Origin: Byssothecium circinans | Lineage: Eukaryota > Ascomycota > Dothideomycetes > Pleosporales > Massarinaceae | Length of the DNA: 64,000 nucleotides | Direction of reading: 5' to 3' | Assembly (NCBI GenBank): GCA_010015675.1 | Contig: ML976977.1 | Span: 1,923,695-1,987,694 of the forward strand | In this document: in pieces, positions 56,655 through 64,000 of the stretch | Layout: every line of letters starts with the position of its first letter | How positions within the stretch are numbered: the stretch's first letter is position 1 | The notes under the pieces: generated by a model | Database searches by the model: none | The model's input: only the letters and a program-made list of their open reading frames with translations | Told to the model about the DNA's origin: nothing | Translations under genes and position numbers: made by a program

Positions 56655-58265
56655 ATGCAGATTGTGCAAAACCTTGTCTTGTTGTTGCTTTTAGGCTCTA
56701 AGCTGGTAGCTGCGCAAGACAAAGTGTTGACACCTTGCGATTTTGATCAGCATACGAGTGGCCTACCTCCGTGCAGTGTGAGTCTAGTTACCTTTCCGCA
56801 GGTGAATGTGCTGACCTTGAAAGAATCAATGTCTAGTGGATCGTTGGTATGATGCCACCTGCGGAGATAATTTGCGCGGGCACTGCAGTCTGAGTGACGG
56901 AGCAAGGGCGTTCTTCGGATACTTTGGAGAATGCTTGGAGCAGAACTGTACTAAGGACGACGAAAGATACGGTATTTTGATGAATTCCGGTGCTTAAATC
57001 ACAAAGCCTAAAACATCGCAGTCTTTGTCGAAAAATTCCAGGGAGAGTGTGCCGAATTCGACAAAACGATCACTACAATTGAGGGAGCCTTTGGTCGTTA
57101 TCTCTCTCGGCCTCCGAGCACGAGCAGTAGAATTACATCCACGTCGACTATCAGTTCAACGAGCACTAAAACCATAACGCCAAGTTTGACGCCAATAACC
57201 AGTGTTCTGAGCATACTGTCCACGCCTTCTGAACCATCAAGTTCTCCCATACCGCCTCCCGCTTCCACTCCAACGCCAGCCCTTCCCACCAATATTCCAA
57301 AACCAAACAGCGATCCGCCTAACCCAACACTTCCTCCACCACCTCCTGGTTCCACACGCCCCTCGGCACTTTCGCCTACCGCGAAATCATCTACCTCATT
57401 TGTATCATCGGTCGGAGGTGGACCGGCTAGAGAAGAGAAACCCGAGTTTGGAACAACACAGATTGCAGGCACTGTAGCTGGTGGAACAGTCGGTCTGGTT
57501 CTCGCAGTAAGCGTTATTGCATTCATCCTGCACCGGCGCCGCAAGCGGCAACAAACAATTGCACACGATATGAACGGCTTCCCTTCCCACAGCAGCCACT
57601 TCGACGTGCCAAAGAACCGATGCGATCCTCCGCCCGTGAACAGCTTCCACACGATACCTCCACCACAAACAAGCAACCGCAATCTACCCTGGGATGAGCA
57701 GAAGTACAATACCACTCCACCACAAGGTGTTCCACACAAATACTCCAAGCCTGACATCAACGGGCCACCCATTCGCCAGCGACCACACATATCTCCCACA
57801 CCTACTGGCTTCAGCGGACATGGAAGTGGAAACGGTCAACCTCCAGTCAATTTTTCACGAACATCGACAGGGTTTAGTGAAGTGAGTGGACAGAATGTTC
57901 AACAGCCAATGAACCTTTCGCCAACACCAACATGGTTCAGCGAGCTGAGCGGTGCAAATTCCCATGGTCAGTTGGCAGCACACACATCGCGAACACCAAC
58001 GGGCTTCAGTGAACTTAGTGCCGCTAGCACTGCGACCCCTGTTGTAGTGTCTCGATCACCCACGGGCTTCAGCGAGCTCAGTGCAGTGGAAGCTCGACCA
58101 ATGTCTCCTATCTCGCCAATGTCGACGGGCGTGAGTGAGCTTAGCGCTTCGGGGGCCCCGGTTAGAGGGCAATCATCATCCCTACTGCCCACAGTGAATG
58201 AGCTTGGAGGAAGTGAGCAGCGGACTTTATGGAAGAAGAATGAGGACATTGGTCGCAACTTTTGA
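56655..58265 (+). CDS. CFEM-like surface protein with repeated cytoplasmic motif
   Basis: Model join(56655..56777,56824..56971,57022..58265), introns 46 and 50 bp, 504 residues. Signal peptide MQIVQNLVLLLLLGSKLVAA. CFEM-like module C-x3-C-x9-C...GHC-x15-C-x4-C-x16-C, where the fourth Cys is replaced (GHC instead of CxC), leaving seven in the module plus one Cys near the N-terminus. A Ser/Thr/Pro stalk follows, then a helix (IAGTVAGGTVGLVLAVSVIAFIL) and HRRRKRQQ. The cytoplasmic tail is unusually long (about 240 residues). Its second half has six copies of a motif like (S/T)PTGFSELS spaced about 20-25 residues apart (57797-58150). The tail looks made for repeated phosphorylation or docking. 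Confidence 0.8.
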
Positions 58266-58973
58266 GGAAGATAAATTGGGCGTGGTGAAGTGGAGTGCGG
58301 AGACGAAATCGTTGAATCAGTTTTTCATTCGTACGCGCTGTTTGGATATGTTAAGGTAATCATAGTGCCAAGTAGCATGTTCATATGATTAGTCAAATGA
58401 AATTGATCTCTAGTACAACCAATTCGCCTCATCACCCCTGCTGCGCAAGGTTGCCAACAAGCAGTTGAGAAAATAGCACGGTCGCGATAGTTCTGGGCGA
58501 ATCGGAACTCTGCCCGCAAAGCACTAAGTCACACACAGTGCACTTGCGTTTCAGATACGGTAATTTATGTTACATAACTAATGTAGAAGCGTTGGAACAT
58601 TTTGCAATGTCCAAACCATGGACAGACAGCTTTACCTGGCTTTCCACGCCTCATATTACATGCCCGACGCAAGAGCTGCCCAATCTAGAAACCCTACCGG
58701 CGGTCCCAGGACTGAAATTAGTGCACTTGCTCACTTTCCATTTCATCTTTCCAACAATCTGGCACTCACGAAAGAGACATCGCGATACCAAATAGCCGGC
58801 GCGTTCCCAAGGCCCAACATCGAGAGCCATCACACCACCGTAAGGCCCAAGGCATTCAAGCACCAAGATCACAGTCAGTTTACCCACTCTAAGTAACAAT
58901 CAGAAACCAACAAATCCAGAACACATCCTCTTTAACCCGTGCTTCACATCCCGCCAAACCTCAACCCTCCAAA
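58266..58973. other. Intergenic
   Basis: No signal-peptide or Cys-rich exon found upstream of the next member. Frames of 60-95 codons have no motif. Confidence 0.4.
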
Positions 58974-59333
58974 ATGATGTGCCTCTACCCAGTCCATCCC
59001 CAGACTCCCCCAAATATACCCACGCCTCGCAGCATAACCGAAGACCCGATCTTCAAAAATCCGTCGCAATTCCCCGACTTCGACACACCTCAAATCGTCA
59101 TCCTCCTCGCCACGGTATTCTCTGGTATCGCATTCACGATAATTTTATTCGGGTTGGCCAACATGAGCTTCAAGAGAAAGAATTGGAAACCTAAAACGCA
59201 TGATGTGGAGATTGGGTCTGCGGCTGCTTTTAGAGATGAGCTTGAAGTCGCTGAAGCTGTTGAACCGAGTACGGCAAGGAGGGATACAACTGTGCCTTTG
59301 CTTGGTGGGGTGCGTACACAGGTGGAGCATTGA
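58974..59333 (+). CDS. Short single-pass membrane protein (possible array member)
   Basis: 119 residues: a Pro-rich N-terminus (MMCLYPVHPQTPPNIPTPRS), one helix (QIVILLATVFSGIAFTIILFGL), a basic stop (SFKRKNWKPK) and a charged tail. No signal peptide or CFEM module. The helix-tail half resembles the C-terminal part of the neighbouring genes, so it may be a reduced paralogue. The first ATGs are uncertain. Confidence 0.5.
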   Translation: MMCLYPVHPQTPPNIPTPRSITEDPIFKNPSQFPDFDTPQIVILLATVFSGIAFTIILFGLANMSFKRKNWKPKTHDVEIGSAAAFRDELEVAEAVEPSTARRDTTVPLLGGVRTQVEH

Positions 59334-60459
59334 TTTGTGAGAATGGGTTTTGGGGAACTGGAGTCGCTTGGAATACGAAATGGCGCTCTGTTTAACTTTG
59401 TGATGACCACTTTATCACGTAACCGGGTCAGAGGTAAAATGCTTCTCGAATTCGGTTTTTCTCTTCCAAATATAAGCAGTGAAGATACGTTCCATGGGGA
59501 ATCGTTTGCAAACATTCTGAATACTTTCGTATGTTGATAATTCAAGAACGCAGAAGTTCTAGGCACCGAGCTCACACGACACCAAGTGTGCCCAAGTGTT
59601 ACGGGAGCTTGGTCTCGTGCTCAAACCGTGCTCTCAAGCCAATGACGATAGATGAAGAGGTATCCTGCCAATAGGAGTCTTTATCAAGAAGCTATGAGAG
59701 CTGAGCCTGTTTTGTAATCACACTTGAGAAACAAGTTCTCAGCTCGCACCAACGGTATCACTGTACTACATCTTGCAAACTTATACAACACGTCTTATGG
59801 AACAGGTTTGCACGAAGTCCCACAGTCCTTACTTTCGAAATGGCTACGCAAATCATGCTTGATTAGCGGGAAGCGCCAAAAGCTCTCGTGATGCTCAGAT
59901 CAAAGGGCTGGGATAGCGGGTGTGTCGACGATAGCCTGGATTGCGCGCTAGGCACGTTAATATTTTAATATTTCTCGTTCCATAAGTTTTGGTCTTCAAA
60001 AGTGCATAATAAGCCTCCCGGTGAGTTTCACGCGATTCGAAGCTTGGGGATGATCCTAATGTGAGGGGAAAGCAATGACGTCTTATAATGCAAGCACAAG
60101 CCCAGAAAATTCCGCCTCCAGCAGCGTCCGTAGTGGCAAGCTACTGCATAACATTTCTCGCTCAATACATCTTTGATGAGGTGCAACATCTAACATCTTA
60201 CTACCATGGTAATTTCAGAAGCAACAACCGCCAAAGCACGTGCACTTGGACACCCCAAACCATCAAATCCCTATTTTACTCCACTAAGCTTCTCTCTACC
60301 AGAAAGAACGACCGCTCTATCAGATTCAATTATCGACGCTTTCCACCGCGTAATTGAACCACTCTCCTCATCTCATCTCAAAACGCACTCCAGTACATGC
60401 TCGTAACACAACCCTAAGAAGCATCATACAGCCAAAAGATGTCCCTCGCCAGCAAGTAG
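59334..60459. other. Intergenic, no convincing gene
   Basis: 1.1 kb with a few short frames (60088-60357, 60206-60406). Nothing like a signal peptide joined to a cysteine module was found, although the sequence after 60460 is clearly the 3' part of a surface-protein gene. Confidence 0.45.
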
Positions 60460-61068
60460 ACCCAACCCCCACACAAAGTCCAATCCAATAACCTCAACCC
60501 AGATATTCGAGCACCAGAGCCCTCCTTCAACATCTCCAACGCCCCAAACGAGCTAACTTCCTTCGAGCCCCTCTCACCTTTACCCCCAAGCGCCTCTCAG
60601 ATTCCAGCAAGCCCTTATACAACTGCCATATCGGAGACAGCATCGCCTCCGGTTTCCACAACATCGTTTACCCCGGCAGCCAATCCTTCCTCACAACACC
60701 CTTCATCTTCGTCATCGACAACAAACCTCGCCACACCGACCACCAGCAGTGTTGGAATATCGTCCACATCAAACAAAACAATAGCTTCTACCTCGACGTC
60801 TCCCACCCCGTCATCGCCAACAACGAAAACAACCACTCCAGCGCAACCCCAAACTCCTCTCTCTTATAAATATGCCAGCATCATCGGAGCGTGCTGCGCG
60901 ACTTTGATCCTCGTCATCATTGTAGGCATTATGTTCTCCATACAGCGCTGGAAGAGATGTAGGAAAGAAGGAGTTTCGAGCTTGAGTATCTGCGGGGAAG
61001 GCCAAAGTTCCGAGAACAAAACTGCGGATACGGAGGGGACACGGGATCTGGTTGCGAGGTACCGGTGA
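60460..61068 (+). pseudogene. 3' part of a surface-protein paralogue (stalk, helix, tail)
   Basis: A frame without an ATG start, open from 60460 after a TAG, encodes a Ser/Thr stalk (SETASPPVSTTSFTPAAN...), one helix (YASIIGACCATLILVIIVGIM) and a basic tail (FSIQRWKRCRKEG) ending VARYR. A second phase just upstream is also Ser/Thr/Pro-rich (TSTQIFEHQSPPSTSPTPQT), which points to a frameshift. The signal peptide and cysteine exons are missing or unrecognisable. The tail is related to the fragment at 63306. Confidence 0.55.
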
Positions 61069-62097
61069 AGTGACGGGGAACTGAAGTGAAGAGCGACGAG
61101 GGCGGAAAAAGCACAATAGTGGAGAGGAGGAGTGAGTAAGCGACATTTCGGTGTATAGGTTGCGGCATGTGGAATGTGAAGAAGAGTGAAGTTCGTTAGG
61201 ATATTGAATTGTGCTCGCGTTAAGGAATACCTAAATGCACAACAGGCCCTCACCAATCCCAAATAACAATTCTATTCCTATTCCCTTCTGCTAAGTAACT
61301 GCTTATGGGCCATATGTTTAGCTAGTCCCTAGTCAAAGGCCTCGTCTCAGCCGCAAACGGGTCGATCTGCAGCACAGCAAAAGTCTCCCCACCAGAGGAG
61401 AAAAAACTAATTATTAGAGGCTGCGGATAAGCCCTACAAGGGCATGGACCGCTGCCAGACTGCTAAGCTGCCGCTAGTATACTGCACCTTACCAGCACCG
61501 ACCTGACTCGTACGATAGCCAGCGTCTCTAATTGAAGTTTGTTTTCAAATGTGGAGGCAAAATTCAAAACGATCTTCGATTTTAAGACCAATCCTTAACT
61601 TGTAAGACGAAGCTTCACTATTCTCGCTATCTAATTCGCTGATGAGCCTTGTCTAATTCATGCCGTGTCCTGTTGGTGTTGACATGACGCAACATGCATA
61701 CGGCCACGTAAGGAGATGTACAATCCGTTTTTAGAATAGCGCTTACACAAATGAGAGTGCGGAGTGTCGGAAGTGCCCGGTTCCGCATCTTTTATAAAGA
61801 TCTTAGTAAGAAGCTGCATTTCGGAGCTGCAAGTTGGTAAGAAGCTACATATCGCAAGTCGCAAGGTGGAGTTGGGATGAAGGATGAAGTTGCAAGTTGG
61901 CCATGTAGGTATGGAAATGCTAGGAATGATGTGATGGAATGCGGCTTGTGGGGTTTTAAGGAGTGCGAATACGGCGGACTGCCTATATTAGCTGTGAAGA
62001 GGAATCCTTTCTATAAGATGGATGGCGGTTCCTCAGTACTTATGACATTAAACAGTCTTCGAAGCCCTTCTTTTCTCAGACCGTTAATCAGTTCAAA
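61069..62097. other. Intergenic
   Basis: About 1 kb with only short frames. A direct repeat of GTAAGAAGCT-like sequence near 61805-61850 is minor. The last part is the promoter of the dehydrogenase. Confidence 0.4.
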
Positions 62098-63110
62098 ATG
62101 TCTACCATTGTTGTCATCGGCGCCTCGCGCGGACTAGGGGTATGTGTAGAAAACTACATCGTTCATAGCAGGGCGACCCTACGCCCAAAATATAAAGCGA
62201 AAGCTAACGGCCTCTACCTCAGTACCAATTCATTCAAACCCTCGCCGCGGAAGGGAACACCGTGATAGCCACCGCCCGCAGCATCCCCGACCTCGAGGGC
62301 AAGGTGAAAGCCGACAAGATCCCAAACACGCACGTAGTCCAAGCCGACCTCACATCCTCGGACTCCCTGAAAGCTGCCGCGAAGGCCACATCGTCCCTTG
62401 TCAACGGCCAGATCGACCACCTGCTCATCAACGGCGCCTACCTCTCCTCGACGGGTGGCAAGAACCCCACCGATTTTACCGACAAGCCCGACCTCTTCCT
62501 CGAGGAGCTCAGGAAGAGCGATGAGGCCAACATCGCCGGCCCCCTTTTCGCCATCAATGCCTTCCTGCCGCTTCTCCGCGCGGGCAAGGAAAAGCGCGTG
62601 ACGTACATTTCCGCGGGCGTCGCCGACGTGCCTGAGACTCTCGAGGCGCGCATCGCGAACTCGGTGCCGTATTCCGCGAGCAAGGCCGGCGGGAATATCG
62701 TCATTGCGAAGTTTGCGGCGGAGCTGCAGGACGAGGGGTTTACCTTCCTGAGTATTGCTCCCGGCGCTGTGGCAACAGAGACGCTGATGGACATGTCAAA
62801 GTGTGAGTTGTATCTTCCCTTTTCTTTTTCTCGTCGAGGCGTGGCTGTGGTTATGTTCTTGATACGTTTTCTTGTTCCTTTTCCAACAGGCGTTGGCAGT
62901 GATACTAACAAGAATTCCCTAGACACCGACGACGAGAAAGCGAAGTTCCAAGTCATGTTTACCAGGATGATGAAGAAATACCCGGAGTGGAAAGGCCCCA
63001 TTTCTCCCGAGGAGAGCGTAAAGAGAGTGCTCAACGTTGTGAAGAATTCAAAGGTGGAGCAGAGTGGCAAGTTCTTAAGCTACTTTGGCAACACCACCGA
63101 ATGGATGTAA
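62098..63110 (+). CDS. Short-chain dehydrogenase/reductase
   Basis: Model join(62098..62139,62223..62802,62890..63110), 280 residues. Exon 1 encodes the start of the Rossmann fold (MSTIVVIGASRGLG), joined in phase to YQFIQTLAAEGNTVIATAR. The TGxxxGxG position reads GASRGLG. The Asp motif VVQADLTSSDSL, the NNAG-like segment LLINGAYLS, the Ser strand VTYISAG and the catalytic YSASK (Tyr and Lys) are present. The PG motif IAPGAVATETLMDM follows. Family length is normal, so probably an active NAD(P)-dependent oxidoreductase; substrate unknown. The second intron (87 bp) is in frame and stop-free. It lies between two members of the surface-protein array. Confidence 0.88.
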
Positions 63111-63305
63111 AGGACGTATAGTAGGAGGGACCTGTGTATGAAGTCAGATGGAGTAAGCAGACATTTATCCAGCATCTTGGGGCTTTCAGGGAAGAGACTT
63201 GGTAAAGCATCGTTATTCCCTCCGCAGAAATTATCCTTATACATTAGTGCATGAATCTTGAATCCTTATTATTGTTGTTAGTAATAACCGCTACAAACTT
63301 GGCCT

Positions 63306-63509
63306 TTGTGGCTCTCTATCCGAGTTCTTCAACTCGCGATAGCCGCAACTCTAGTAAGTATATCGTTTTCCACGCAGCGATGGAAGAGACGTAAGAAATC
63401 AGCGCTTTTAAGTATCAGTCCTAACAGGGAAGAGAAAGGTCCTAAGAAAGGGACAGCGGATATGGTGAGGTTTGGTACCAGTGGTGAAGTGACGCGCTGG
63501 TACAGATGA
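63306..63509 (+). pseudogene. C-terminal fragment of a surface-protein paralogue
   Basis: A 67-codon frame: a helix-like segment (LQLAIAATLVSISFSTQRWK), RRKKSALLSISPN, then KKGTADMV and the end VTRWYR. It aligns with the end of the gene piece at 60460-61068 (ATLILVI...FSIQRWKRCRK, SLSI, KTAD, ARYR). No stalk, cysteine module or signal peptide precedes it, so it is a duplicated 3' end. Confidence 0.55.
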
Positions 63510-64000
63510 CTTCAAGAGAGTCATTTCCACATCGCGGGAAACACAAACCAAAAAGCCCACACCGCAACTAACCATTACCTACCTTCCAACAATTTTGTAG
63601 CCGGGCTACTTATATACTTTACCACCACGCCCCAGCAGTTCCCAACCAACCAGCTGGTCATCAAAACCAAACATCCTAAACCCACAATTCTCCACCCACC
63701 CCCATCCACCAATCCCACGCTCACCCTTACATTTATCTCGCGCGGAACTCACTATCCAGTCTATCCACGCCGCCGCTCACCTGCAGCATCGGGGTCTGGC
63801 AAACCAAGTCTGCAAGGAGTAGGCTGAAACACCCGTATCCCGAAACCGCCCCTCAGCTTACCTTACCATAGCCTACCTTACTTTACGCTACGCCCCGGCC
63901 GTGCAGCCTCGTGGCTATTCCAGGATGTAGCCTACACTTCACACATTTCCGTTCTCATCTCACAGACTCACACGCGTTAGTTACTCAAATCTTGGCCGTC
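63510..64000. other. Window end, no gene seen
   Basis: C/A-rich DNA with no supported frame; possibly promoter of a gene beyond the window. Confidence 0.4.

Noticed and set aside
1..64000. CRISPR arrays, tRNA genes, telomeric repeats
   Set aside because: No regularly spaced repeats with unique spacers, no convincing cloverleaf with an intact B box, and no TTAGGG tracts were seen; a dedicated tRNA scan was not possible.

Overview
The window looks like a piece of a filamentous ascomycete genome (Pezizomycotina, probably Dothideomycetes). Genes have many short GT-AG introns (46-210 bp) with CTAAC/CTRAC-like branch sites. There are Zn(II)2Cys6, NmrA-like, CFEM-like and fungal P450 families, and an AT-rich transposon block carrying C-to-T mutations of the RIP type (CpA to TpA, so Gln codons become TAG/TAA stops). 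No tRNA, rRNA or CRISPR array was found.

Layout. 1-10130: AT-rich, RIP-degraded nest of transposons: Ty3/Gypsy pol and gag remnants with LTRs, and two Fot1/Pogo-type DNA transposons bounded by TA duplications, one sitting inside an LTR. 10131-24000: a small membrane protein, a NUDIX hydrolase, a 200-bp MITE, a seven-exon secreted subtilisin-like protease, a frame-broken secreted cysteine-rich protein, an NmrA-like reductase and a broken secreted protein. 24000-32100: housekeeping-type genes of mostly unknown function, a polytopic membrane protein and a CYSTM-type stress peptide. 32985-42300: a 471-bp hAT-type MITE, a short cytochrome P450, a Pogo element with perfect 70-bp inverted repeats, an NmrA relic, a Zn(II)2Cys6 regulator, a SnoaL-like protein and an O-methyltransferase N-terminal fragment. 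This set reads like a decayed secondary-metabolism cluster. 43473-49087: an SR-type splicing factor and a Nab2-type poly(A) RNA-binding protein, divergently arranged, then protoporphyrinogen oxidase. 49459-63509: a family of small surface proteins, with an unrelated short-chain dehydrogenase (62098-63110) between its last two members.

The most interesting part is the surface-protein array. Members have a signal peptide, a CFEM-like eight-cysteine module, a Ser/Thr-rich stalk, one membrane helix and a basic cytoplasmic tail. Four members (starting at 49459, 51491, 55029 and 56655) share two intron positions: phase 0 just after the first cysteine, and phase 1 further downstream, between cysteines 7 and 8 in the three with a recognisable module. 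They therefore descend from one gene although their sequences have diverged strongly. One has lost its cysteine module, one carries a frameshift before the stalk, others are reduced to stalk/helix/tail pieces, and one has gained a repeated Ser/Thr-Pro motif in its cytoplasmic tail.

Splice models were built by hand from splice signals and phase. They have not been checked against transcripts or homologues.
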